Shown piece after piece: positions 52,463 through 60,630 of a stretch of DNA of 64,000 nucleotides. The translations under genes were made by a program, and so were the position numbers. The notes beneath the pieces are model-generated. The model was not told the DNA's origin and did no database searches. It was given only the letters and a program-made list of their open reading frames with translations. Source of the DNA: JAJFKB01 sp965230515 (lineage in GTDB: Bacteria; Pseudomonadota; Gammaproteobacteria; Pseudomonadales; IMCC2047). Position 1 is the stretch's first letter; every line of letters starts with the position of its first letter. Where the stretch lies: the NCBI GenBank assembly GCA_965230515.1, contig OZ246007.1, positions 3,348,001-3,412,000 on the forward strand, read 5' to 3'.

Positions 52463-53509
52463 TTGCGAGGCACTGTGATCACAAAAGAAGAACTCATGAA
52501 AATTCAGATTTTACATCAACAAGGTATGTCTCAACGGGCTATTGCTCGCGAGTTGGGCATTTCCCGCAATACGGTTAAACGCTATTTACGCTTGGGTGTT
52601 GATACTCCTAAGTACGCAACAAGAAAGAAGCGGACTTCTATGTTAGAACCGTATAAGTCATTTCTACATTCTCGAATAGCGCAAGCCAAGCCAGTTCACT
52701 TATCTGGCGTTGTCCTGTTCAGAGAAATTCAGGAGCTAGGCTATACGGGTAGCTTGTCACTTTTGCGTCACTACCTTCATCGATACCGAGGTATTAAAGC
52801 GCCAGCCCCCATTGTCCGCTTTGAAACCAAAGCCGGTAAACAAATGCAGGTAGACTGGGGGCAAATGCGTGGTGGCAAAGAACCCCTTCACGCATTTATC
52901 GCCGTGTTGGGCTATAGCCGGGCCATGTTCGTTGTATTTACCGATAACATGCGTTACGACACTTTAGAACACTGTCACCGACTCACCTTTGATTATTTCC
53001 AGGGGATCCCCCAGGAAGTTTGGTATGACAATATGAAAACAGTCGTTATTGAGCGTGATGCCTATGGTGAAGGACGGCACAAACTTCATCAACCCTTTTA
53101 CCAATTTGCCAAGTCGATGGGGTTTCTGCCAAAGCTTTGTCACAACTACCGTCCGCAAACCAAGGGTAAAGTCGAGCGGATGGTACGTTACGTACGAGAT
53201 AATTTTTATCGACCACTAAGTACGAAGCTTGCGGCACTCGGCCAACGTATAGATCTACGAACCGCTAATGATGAAGTCTGTCTGTGGCTTGAAACAATAG
53301 CGCATCAGCGCATTCATGACACAACGAAGCAGAAGCCTGCCGATCGTCTGGCAGAAGAACGGCCAGCGTTACAGGCGCTACCACCTCAAATACTGCCTGT
53401 TACAGCATCACAGGCAGAAACAGTGCGCTTGCCATCCGTTAACTTATTGAACCGGCAGCCATTACATCATGACCTAAGTATTTATGACCAACTAGCGGAG
53501 GGGCTATGA
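52463..53509 (+). CDS. istA: IS21-family transposase IstA
   Basis: 348 residues, protein identical to the copy at 21715-22761. HTH MSQRAIARELGISRN and DDE core (QVDWGQ, FTDNMR, KVERMVRY) intact. It begins 72 bases inside the left end of the element and overlaps istB by 4 bases. Identity between copies implies very recent transposition or gene conversion. Confidence 0.97.
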   Translation: MRGTVITKEELMKIQILHQQGMSQRAIARELGISRNTVKRYLRLGVDTPKYATRKKRTSMLEPYKSFLHSRIAQAKPVHLSGVVLFREIQELGYTGSLSLLRHYLHRYRGIKAPAPIVRFETKAGKQMQVDWGQMRGGKEPLHAFIAVLGYSRAMFVVFTDNMRYDTLEHCHRLTFDYFQGIPQEVWYDNMKTVVIERDAYGEGRHKLHQPFYQFAKSMGFLPKLCHNYRPQTKGKVERMVRYVRDNFYRPLSTKLAALGQRIDLRTANDEVCLWLETIAHQRIHDTTKQKPADRLAEERPALQALPPQILPVTASQAETVRLPSVNLLNRQPLHHDLSIYDQLAEGL

Positions 53510-54279
53510 GTTTGCAATTATCCCGAATCGAAAGCCTAACTGATGAATTGCAATTGCCAGGCATTTACAGCAATGCATCAAACCTGGCTCAGCTGGCAGC
53601 GCAGCAGGAGTGGGATTACCTGACCTTCCTTGAGAAAGTTCTCCAGTGTGAAAAGCAATCTCGCCATCAACGAAAACAGTCTATTTATACACGTATGGCT
53701 GGCTTTCCGGCATTAAAAACACTGGAAGAATTTGACTTTAAATTTGCTTCAGGTGCCCCTAAAAAGCAGGTCAATCAATTGGCATCACTGGCATTTATCG
53801 AACGTCAGGAAAATATTGTCATGTTAGGGCCGTCAGGCGTTGGCAAAACTCACATCGCAATCGCTTTAGGGTATAAAGCGGTGCAAGCGGGCATAAAAAC
53901 TCGGTTTATCAGCGCCTCAGATCTGATCTTACAACTCAGTACGGCTCAACGACAGGAGAAGTACAAGCAGGTCATGCAGCGAAGTGTCGTAGCCCCAAGA
54001 TTGCTTATTATTGATGAAATCGGCTATCTGCCATTTACGGCCCAGGAAGCTAAATTACTGTTTGATGTAATTGCCAAACGTTATGAAAAAGGCTCTGTAA
54101 TCCTGACAAGTAACCTGCCATTTGGCCAGTGGGGACAAGTGTTTGCCAATGACACAGCTTTAACCTCAGCCATGCTGGACCGTGTATTGCATCATTCACA
54201 TATTCTACAAATTAAAGGAGAAAGCTATCGGATTAAAGAGAAGAAACAAGCCGGATTAATGGATAAAGCTAACGATTAG
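53506..54279 (+). CDS. istB: IS21-family helper ATPase IstB
   Basis: 257 residues, protein identical to the copy at 20945-21718. Walker A GPSGVGKTH and Walker B LLIIDEIGYLP present. It starts within the istA stop (ATGA overlap) and ends 51 bases before the right end of the element. Required with IstA for strand transfer and target choice. Confidence 0.97.
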   Translation: MSLQLSRIESLTDELQLPGIYSNASNLAQLAAQQEWDYLTFLEKVLQCEKQSRHQRKQSIYTRMAGFPALKTLEEFDFKFASGAPKKQVNQLASLAFIERQENIVMLGPSGVGKTHIAIALGYKAVQAGIKTRFISASDLILQLSTAQRQEKYKQVMQRSVVAPRLLIIDEIGYLPFTAQEAKLLFDVIAKRYEKGSVILTSNLPFGQWGQVFANDTALTSAMLDRVLHHSHILQIKGESYRIKEKKQAGLMDKAND

Positions 54280-54330
54280 TGGATCAGTTTTCAATTGGTG
54301 CTGTGGATCACTTTTCAGCTGTTGTTGACA

Positions 54331-55260
54331 ATCATAGAGCGTTACAAACGGAGAGAAGCTTCCATCGAGGAGTCACTGATCGAAATGTACCTGGCTGGCG
54401 TATCGGTTCGCCGTGTTGAGGATATTACCGAAGCATTGTGGGGAACCCGTGTTTCTTCAGGGACCGTATCCAAGCTGAACCAGAAGATCTATAAAAAGCT
54501 CGAAGCCTGGCGCAATCGGCCGATCGAGGGTGAGTTTCCTTACGTGTATTTGGACGGTATTGTCCTCAAGCGCAGCTGGGCCGGTGAAATCAAGAACGTC
54601 TCTGTCTTGGTTGCCATTGGTGTTGATCAGGAGGGTTACCGGCGTATCCTAGGTGTTCAGGAGGGGCACAAAGAGGACAAGAGCGGCTGGGGTGGATTCC
54701 TGCGGCATCTGAAGCAGCGCGGCCTCACAGGCGTCAGGCTGATCATCTCTGATGCCTGTATGGGGTTATCTGAATCGGCGGCGGAGTATTATCCTGAGGC
54801 TGGTTGGCAACGATGCATGGTGCATTTTCATCGCAATGTGGCCAGTCATGTGCCGAGCAATAAGGTCAAGGCGGTAGCCAAGATGCTCAAAGCTATTTAC
54901 GCGCAGGAAAGCTTGGTCTCAGCACAAACCAAGACGGCCGATGTCATTAACCAGCTCCGGGATATGAGGCTTCACAAAGCAGCAGATCTTGTTGAGGGCA
55001 AAATGCATGAAACACTGACCTACTACCACTACCCGGATACGCACTGGCTTCGCATCCGCACTAACAATCCATTGGAGCGGATTATGAGAGAAATTCGGCG
55101 TCGCACTCGCGTAGTGGGTGCATTCCCTGATGGTAATTCTGCGTTGATGCTGGTGGCAGCCAGATTGAGGCATATTGCCGGTACCAAGTGGGGCGTTAAA
55201 CGCTACCTGAGTATGGAGCCGTTATATAAACAGGAACTGGAATCTGAACAAACTGCTTGA
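54331..55260 (+). pseudogene. IS256-family (mutator) transposase, 3' part
   Basis: Catalytic portion: Asp in YVYLDGIVLKRSW, Asp in LIISDACMGLSE and Glu in NNPLERIMREIRRRTRVVG, the full DDE triad, with the family's WQRCMVHFHRNVASHVP between. It ends QELESEQTA. It lacks its own start signal; an open frame continues a few codons back into IS21 only by chance. Inactive unless IS21 excises. Confidence 0.93.
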
Positions 55261-55310
55261 AACCGCCGCCAAAGAAAAGTGCGAAAGATTCTTTACACTA
55301 CCATTCATTC

Positions 55311-55379
55311 CGAACGGTTCGGTTAAACCGTTCAATATAGGCATTCTGTGTCGGTTTGCCCGGCTGGATATATAATAGG
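55311..55379 (-). pseudogene. IS3-family transposase, C-terminal fragment (proximal part)
   Basis: Reads LYIQPGKPTQNAYIERFNRT on the minus strand and continues across the IS256-like insertion into 52010-51866. The sequence upstream of LYIQPG is lost at the junction with the hairpin at 55386. Confidence 0.82.
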
Positions 55380-55385
55380 GTAATC

Positions 55386-55460
55386 TGTAGTAGCTCAGAC
55401 TTGATCTGACAGATACCAGTAAAAAACGGGTAACTGTCAGATCAAGTCTGAGCTACTACA
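55386..55460. repeat. 75-bp perfect hairpin made of IS481-type ends
   Basis: Two 27-base arms, TGTAGTAGCTCAGACTTGAT plus CTGACAG and its exact inverse, flank a 21-base loop containing AAAAAACGGGTAA. The arms match the left end of the IS481-like remnant at 51513. It may be two abutting ends or a very small MITE. It ends exactly at the ATTAAGG duplication. Confidence 0.85.
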
Positions 55461-55480
55461 ATTAAGGTGATGATTCTCTT

Positions 55481-56293
55481 CTACTGTTTGATCTGTTGCT
55501 CGCCATGTTTACTTAACACACAAGAAATATTCGGTAGTATCATGCCGGGTCCAACTCCTATTAATTGAGCTATGGCATTTAGTAACCTTAATTTGTTTTC
55601 ATTTGCCCCGAATGTCAAGCGGGATTTGGTAAAAGATTTTCCTTTATCTTCATGGTCAATATTTGAGTAGTTTTTCCCGAAACCATAGCGAGCCTGCCAT
55701 GGAAATATGCCACGCTCTATTTTTTTTGAATGAAATGAGTCAAAAAAATGAGGGATATAATTTGTGAACCAGTAGCTCGAATGGACCTCTTTTGGCCATA
55801 ACCTGTTACTTGTTCCGGTTATCAAGATTCTACCCTTTACTTTGAGTACTCGGTCAAGTTCTTTTTGTATATTGGGAAGATGTTTGTTTGGAATATACTC
55901 TAAAACACTATTGCAGTTGATTATGTCAAAATAATTAGGTTCGAACGGAAGACAACTCGTATCCTCTTTATAGACAAAACTAATATTTGTGACGCCGTAT
56001 CTTAATGCATTGAGTTTGGCTAGCTGGATCATACCCCTGGAAACATCAATAGCCCAAACATTTGCTCCCAATATAGAGAAAACAATGGCTGAAGCTCCAA
56101 CGTTACAGCCGAACTCCAAAACATTAGCTTGTTCTAATGTGAAGTTGTACTCTTCCAGAATGTTTCGTAAGTGCTGCCATTCGTAATCGACATATTTGCC
56201 TATCCACTTGTTATTTGGGTCCAACTCCATTTCTCTTGCTGCGGATTCAAAGGCTTTCTGTGCTTCGTCTGAAATTGTTGGGAGTTTTTCCAT
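55481..56293 (-). CDS. class I SAM-dependent methyltransferase
   Basis: 270 residues. Methyltransf_11 type: motif I VLEFGCNVGASAIVFSILGA, motif II AIDVSRGMIQLAKL with the ribose-binding Asp, then FDIINCNSVLEYIPNKHLP and VLKVKGRILITGT. The C-terminal part includes FHSKKIERGIFPWQARYGFG and may bind the sugar. AT-rich like the deacetylase upstream. It is the last gene of the minus-strand run from 60.5 kb and abuts the IS island. Confidence 0.86.
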   Translation of the reverse strand: MEKLPTISDEAQKAFESAAREMELDPNNKWIGKYVDYEWQHLRNILEEYNFTLEQANVLEFGCNVGASAIVFSILGANVWAIDVSRGMIQLAKLNALRYGVTNISFVYKEDTSCLPFEPNYFDIINCNSVLEYIPNKHLPNIQKELDRVLKVKGRILITGTSNRLWPKEVHSSYWFTNYIPHFFDSFHSKKIERGIFPWQARYGFGKNYSNIDHEDKGKSFTKSRLTFGANENKLRLLNAIAQLIGVGPGMILPNISCVLSKHGEQQIKQ

Positions 56294-56322
56294 AATATAA
56301 AAAGACTTTTATGAGGTTTTCA

Positions 56323-57285
56323 TTAGTTGTACTTAAGCTTTCGGCCAATCTGCTCTAAATTTCTTATCGCCAAATGGAAAAGATCCTGTTTTATAGTTTC
56401 GGCCTGTTTGTTGTTAGGTACTGGATCTAGTTGGTTGAACGCCTGGGTACTAAAGTGATCAGTATTTTTTTTAAAAAAACTACACAATTTCATAAATCTC
56501 TTTAGTACACATTTGTCTAATTTGGTTTTGCACGTACTAAGCAATTCAAAGTTATGTGACAGAATTACGAAAGAGTTCCAGTTAAGATTGTTAGCTTGTT
56601 CTAACGCATAGATTAATTCAGCAGCGGAGCAAGCCCCCAACTGGGCGTGTCGTGTTTTGCCCCTTGGGTTTCCGAAAAAAGAGATTGGATACTCATAAAT
56701 CTTGTCAAATTCAAAAGGTTGGTTTAGTGGCTGGCCCACATCCATTTCGCAGGTAGTTTTTAGATAGGTATAGTTATAACTTGAATCAAATTTAATGTCA
56801 CTGTTTCTCAACGCAGTTAAAGTATCCATATTAGCGCCAAAACTACCAGCGCGGAATGCATTGACTTTTGAGCAACCGGAATCCTTGAGCAATTGAATAC
56901 CTTTCTGAATCAGGGCTGTTTGTTCATCCAAACTATATTGCTTTAAATGCTGTCTTTTATGAGTCACGTTTGGAAGCAAGGCCTCCTTTGCCTCGTCTAC
57001 CCATTCCGTATGAAGATGAAGTTGAATTTCCTGGTTATATTCTTTAATCAATCCTACTATCTCTTGAAGCGGTTCTAAACCAAAGCGAGTAGCAAAAAGA
57101 GGTTCAACAAAAAAGATAGCTTTAAGCCCATGATCCTGAAGTATTTTGAGCTTTAAGGGGAGGCCGCAGTTTCCGTGCTTAGTGGGACCATAGATATATT
57201 TCCTGAAAGCTTCGGGGAACTTTTTGTCAAGGTTGTTCCACCCATCACACCAAATTTCAACATCCACTGTTATAAATACGTTCAT
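56323..57285 (-). CDS. polysaccharide deacetylase-like protein
   Basis: 320 residues. Begins MNVFITVDVEIWCDGWNN with the Asp-Val-Glu metal motif of NodB-type enzymes; IQLHLHTEWVDEA gives the His pair and AFRAGSFGANMDTLTAL the RxG segment; FVILSHNFELL completes the site. It lies close to the group with DUF3473-like features rather than classic NodB. Probably de-N-acetylates a carbohydrate. AT-rich. It starts 28 bases after the decarboxylase stop. Confidence 0.82.
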   Translation of the reverse strand: MNVFITVDVEIWCDGWNNLDKKFPEAFRKYIYGPTKHGNCGLPLKLKILQDHGLKAIFFVEPLFATRFGLEPLQEIVGLIKEYNQEIQLHLHTEWVDEAKEALLPNVTHKRQHLKQYSLDEQTALIQKGIQLLKDSGCSKVNAFRAGSFGANMDTLTALRNSDIKFDSSYNYTYLKTTCEMDVGQPLNQPFEFDKIYEYPISFFGNPRGKTRHAQLGACSAAELIYALEQANNLNWNSFVILSHNFELLSTCKTKLDKCVLKRFMKLCSFFKKNTDHFSTQAFNQLDPVPNNKQAETIKQDLFHLAIRNLEQIGRKLKYN

Positions 57286-57313
57286 TATGCTGTCGCTATT
57301 TTGGAGTTAATGT

Positions 57314-58549
57314 TTAACAAAAAAATTCTCCCGCCACCGGATGACTCAAAAACCCATGCGGGCTGGCGCTGAATCCGTAAGCACCGGATTGGTAGACGGC
57401 AACCAGATCGCCAGGCTCAGCAGTGGGAAGCTCAACTTTGTCCGCGAGCAGATCCAGTGGCGTACAGAGTGGTCCCACTACAGAAACCAGCTCTTTCTCT
57501 TCGCTTTCCATTCGGTTGGCAATGGCAACAGGATAATTTTTACGTATCACCTGTCCGAAATTTCCGGAGGCGGAGAGGTGGTGATGCAAGCCCCCGTCGG
57601 TAATCAGAAACGTATGCCCGCGAGATACTTTTTTATCGATAATCTTGCAGATATACAGACCGGCTTCACCCACCAGATATCTGCCGAGTTCAGTGACGAT
57701 TTCCGCGTTGGGTAATGCTTCCATCACCTCGGGCAGGGATCGGCTGAGATTATCCGCAATTGGGGCCAGATCAAGGCGGTTTTCCCCCGGAAAATAGGGG
57801 ATACCGAAACCGCCGCCAATATTAAGCAGTTCCACTGGGGTGGGCGCATATTCTGACAAACGAATCGCCAGCTCAAAGGTTTTGTCGTGGGCTTCAATGA
57901 TCGCTTCGGGTTTTAGGTTCTGGGAACCGCTGAAGATATGAAAACCCCTAAAATGGCAATCCAAGATTCCTAAGTGCTTCAAGACTGAAGGTACGCGTTC
58001 GGCATCGATACCGAACTGTTTGGGTCCGCCGCCCATTTTCATGCCGGAACTTTTGAGTTCGAAATCCGGGTTTACGCGAATGGCGATGTTGGGTTGTTTG
58101 CCAAGTCGGTTCGCAATAGTGTCGATGCGAGCCAGTTCGCCTTCCGATTCCACATTGATGGTGATGTTCGCTTCAATCGCGGCCTGCAGCTCCTGATCGC
58201 GTTTGCCAGGGCCTGCAAAACTGATATTGTTTGGCGCAGTTTCAGTCTGTAGCGCGACCTCGAGTTCGCCTTGAGAGGCAACATCCAGTCCGTCGACCAG
58301 CGTTGCCATATGCTGGACGACTTCGGGCATGGGGTTGGCTTTCATCGCATAATGCAGGTGGATCTGTTCAGGTAACGTTTTACGCAACTGCCTGACCCGT
58401 TCAGTCATTAAATGGCTGTCGTAGGCGTAAAAGGGTGTGTGGCCCAGCTGGTTAGCCAGTTTGAGAATGGATTGGCCGTTAACCATTAAACAGTTGTTAG
58501 CTGTTTTAAACTGATTCATGGGTGCATGTTGTGGTTTTGGTTTGTTCAT
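57314..58549 (-). CDS. exosortase A system-associated PLP-dependent decarboxylase
   Basis: 411 residues, alanine-racemase fold (fold type III) like diaminopimelate/ornithine decarboxylases; matches TIGR03099. Lys70 in HYAMKANPMPEV forms the Schiff base, LNIGGGFGIPYFPGE binds the PLP phosphate and VVGPLCTPLDLLAD carries the active-site Cys and Asp. The family's substrate is unknown; a basic amino acid or a carrier-bound amino acid is likely. It lies in the same minus-strand run as the AMP-ligase at 58940, with repeat cluster G between. Confidence 0.92.
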   Translation of the reverse strand: MNKPKPQHAPMNQFKTANNCLMVNGQSILKLANQLGHTPFYAYDSHLMTERVRQLRKTLPEQIHLHYAMKANPMPEVVQHMATLVDGLDVASQGELEVALQTETAPNNISFAGPGKRDQELQAAIEANITINVESEGELARIDTIANRLGKQPNIAIRVNPDFELKSSGMKMGGGPKQFGIDAERVPSVLKHLGILDCHFRGFHIFSGSQNLKPEAIIEAHDKTFELAIRLSEYAPTPVELLNIGGGFGIPYFPGENRLDLAPIADNLSRSLPEVMEALPNAEIVTELGRYLVGEAGLYICKIIDKKVSRGHTFLITDGGLHHHLSASGNFGQVIRKNYPVAIANRMESEEKELVSVVGPLCTPLDLLADKVELPTAEPGDLVAVYQSGAYGFSASPHGFLSHPVAGEFFC

Positions 58550-58597
58550 TGGTGCTCTTTGGTTAGTTTCTTTTTGTAGCCGTTAAGGCCCTCAGTC

Positions 58598-58932
58598 TCA
58601 CCCTCACCCTAGCCCTCTCCCAGAGGGAGAGGGGACATCCGCGGTACCGGCAGGCTATACAGGCCCCTCTCAGAGCTAGAAGGAGTAATCGACATACCAA
58701 AAAGTTCTAAAAGCCTTCCCCATAGTGAGAGGGATAACTGATGTGTCAGCAAGTTATAAAAGTCTCTCTCAGTGGGAGAATAGATCAATGCGCATTCACA
58801 ATAAAGGAGTGTTTCCCTCATCCCAATCTTTGGAATGCCCTTTGGGAACTTCCAAACGGAGTGGGAGTCGATTCCCTCTCCCTCTGGGAGCACCCAAGGG
58901 CATAATAAAGGGCTAGGGTGAGGGTGAGCGAG
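58598..58932. repeat. palindromic repeat cluster G
   Basis: Fills the gap between the AMP-ligase and decarboxylase genes. Outer copies are CACCCTAGCCCTCTCCCAGA (about 58605) and inverse CTCCCTCTGGGAGCACCCAA with GGGCTAGGGTGAGGG (about 58878-58923). Inside are diverged cores such as CCTCTCAGAGCTAGAAGGAG and CTCTCTCAGTGGGAGAATAG. The stop of the ligase lies just beyond its edge. No gene within. Confidence 0.87.
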
Positions 58933-58939
58933 AGGGAGC

Positions 58940-60520
58940 TTACTCACTAAACATATCCTTAAACTCATTTTTCAACAAATTCCGGTCAATCTTACCATTG
59001 GGATTGCGCGGTAGCTGATCATAATTCACCAGTTTCTGGGGCACCATATAATTGGCCAGGTTTTGCTGGCAATATTTCAGGATCTGCTTTTCGTCAAACC
59101 CTTCGTTGATTTGAATTACGGCGACAATCGCCTGTCCCAGCATCGGGTGTGCAACGCCAAACACAACTGCTTCAACAACCATGCCGCTGGCAAACAATTC
59201 CTCTTCTATCTCTGTGGGGCTGACTCGATAGCCGGATGTCTTGATCATTTCATCTTTGCGGGTGATGAAATAGAGGTAGCCTTCGCTATCTTTTTTAACC
59301 TGGTCGCCTGACCAGACCGCGAGTTCGGGGTTCGGTAGTTCTTTGAGCTGCCCGGGCGCGGGTTTAAAGCGCTCTGCTGTTTTTACAGGGTCATTCCAAT
59401 AGCCCTGGGCAACCAGTGCCCCCCTGTGCACCAGTTCGCCGGGTTCCTCGGGATCGCATTCGCTGCCATCCTCTCTTACCACCAGGATTTGAGCGTTCGG
59501 GATTGCTTTGCCCATTGAACCGGGTCTTGCATCAAGTTGGCTTGGGTCGAGATAGGTTGAGCGAAATGCTTCGGTTAATCCGTACATCAGAAAAACTTCT
59601 GTTTCTGGCAGCGCCTTTCTCAAACGATCCAGGGTGGCGCGCGGCATGGCGCCTCCGGTGTTGGTGATATAACGTAATGTTTTGGCCGTTTGCTCCGGCC
59701 ATTCCAGCGTTGCCAGTTGATTCCACAGTGGTGGCACGGCTGCCAGTCCGGTCGCCTGGTAGCGTTCAACTGCTTTGATCACGTCGCGTGGTAGCAGGTA
59801 ATCCATGGAAACCACGCATGCACCAACCTGAAAAGCAGTGGTGAGCTGGCTGAGACCGGCATCAAAGCTAAAGGGCAGCACGGCCAGCACCACATCCTGT
59901 GCAGTATTCTTTAGATAGCTGCTGACACTTTTGGCACCAGTCACCATGTTACGGTGGGAAAGTACAACCCCTTTGGGCCTTCCCGTGCTGCCTGAAGTGT
60001 ACAGAATAGCCGTCAGATCCGCATCAATTCTCTCAGGTAAGGTAACGGCGTTGTCGTTTGAAGGCTGGATGAAGTGTTCCCATTCGTGCATGGATACATT
60101 GCCACCGGCTTCCGGGTTGGCGAGCGTGTCGACCGAGATGACGTGCTCTAGTGCGGGGCATTCAGGAATTACCTCTCCAAGACGTTGAATCCGGTCTTTC
60201 GCGCTGACCAGAAATCGGGCGCCGCTGTCTTTAAGAATATGTTCCACCTGACGGGGTTTAAGGCCCGGATTGAGCGGCACGAAAACACCACCGGCCATCG
60301 ATGCGGCATACATGCTGATGACATTTTCAAGCTGTTTAGGGAGGTAGATCGCCACTCGGTCATTTTTATTCAGACCTGCTTTGATCAGATTGTGCGCACA
60401 ATCAGAAATTTGGTTGGCCAGTTCCTGATAACTTAGTTGCTGATCCTTGTAGCGAAGGGCTACCGAATCGGGCCGGTGGCGGGCTTGATCGATGATGCTG
60501 TCGTGAAGAAGTGAAATCAT
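58940..60520 (-). CDS. exosortase A system-associated AMP-dependent acyl ligase
   Basis: 526 residues from ATG 60520 (the frame also opens at TTG 60529). Adenylate-forming enzyme: P-loop ILYTSGSTGRPKGVVLSH near 180-197, YGLTEAFRSTYLDPS, WSGDQVKKDSEGYLYFITRKDEMIKTSG hinge region in two parts, and NPNGKIDRNLL with the catalytic Lys. TIGR03098-type. Likely activates an acyl or amino acid and loads the acyl carrier protein encoded at 47939. First gene of its minus-strand run; heparinase gene upstream is separate by 110 bases. Confidence 0.92.
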   Translation of the reverse strand: MISLLHDSIIDQARHRPDSVALRYKDQQLSYQELANQISDCAHNLIKAGLNKNDRVAIYLPKQLENVISMYAASMAGGVFVPLNPGLKPRQVEHILKDSGARFLVSAKDRIQRLGEVIPECPALEHVISVDTLANPEAGGNVSMHEWEHFIQPSNDNAVTLPERIDADLTAILYTSGSTGRPKGVVLSHRNMVTGAKSVSSYLKNTAQDVVLAVLPFSFDAGLSQLTTAFQVGACVVSMDYLLPRDVIKAVERYQATGLAAVPPLWNQLATLEWPEQTAKTLRYITNTGGAMPRATLDRLRKALPETEVFLMYGLTEAFRSTYLDPSQLDARPGSMGKAIPNAQILVVREDGSECDPEEPGELVHRGALVAQGYWNDPVKTAERFKPAPGQLKELPNPELAVWSGDQVKKDSEGYLYFITRKDEMIKTSGYRVSPTEIEEELFASGMVVEAVVFGVAHPMLGQAIVAVIQINEGFDEKQILKYCQQNLANYMVPQKLVNYDQLPRNPNGKIDRNLLKNEFKDMFSE

Positions 60521-60630
60521 GAATACCAATTTTAGTGCTAATTATGACAGGTTTATAAGTATAGGATGATATTAGCCTAAAAGGGGCAGTTTTAAAGTGC
60601 GAATTATAAAGAATAAGGGATAGTGAGCGG

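Larger units (their letters stand above)
52391..54330 (+). mobile_element. IS21-family insertion sequence, copy 2
   Basis: 1,940 bases, flanked by a 5-bp duplication ATCAT (52386-52390 and 54331-54335). Same length, ends and gene positions as copy 1 at 20894-22833 but in the opposite orientation. Both genes are intact. Inserted into the IS256-like transposase gene. Confidence 0.96.
52011..55299 (+). mobile_element. IS256-family element, split by IS21
   Basis: About 1,344 bases without the IS21 insert. Flanked by an 11-base direct repeat ACCATTCATTC (52000-52010 and 55300-55310), of which 8-9 bases would be the usual target duplication. The ends form an imperfect inverted repeat: GTAAAATATTTTTCGCAC on the left and GTAAAGAATCTTTCGCAC read inward from the right, followed by GGCGGTGGTT and GGCGGCGGTT. 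It carries one transposase gene on the plus strand, broken at 52390. Confidence 0.85.
51513..55460. mobile_element. nested insertion-sequence island
   Basis: 3,948 bases flanked by a 7-bp direct repeat ATTAAGG (51506-51512 and 55461-55467). Outer ends are TGTAGAAGTTCAGACCAGAT and, inverted at the right, TGTAGTAGCTCAGACTTGAT. Inside, an IS481-like remnant is followed by an IS3-like remnant, which is split by an IS256-like element, which is split by IS21 copy 2. Both inner insertions have their own target duplications. It inserted between the glycosyltransferase at 50180 and the methyltransferase at 55481. Confidence 0.88.
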
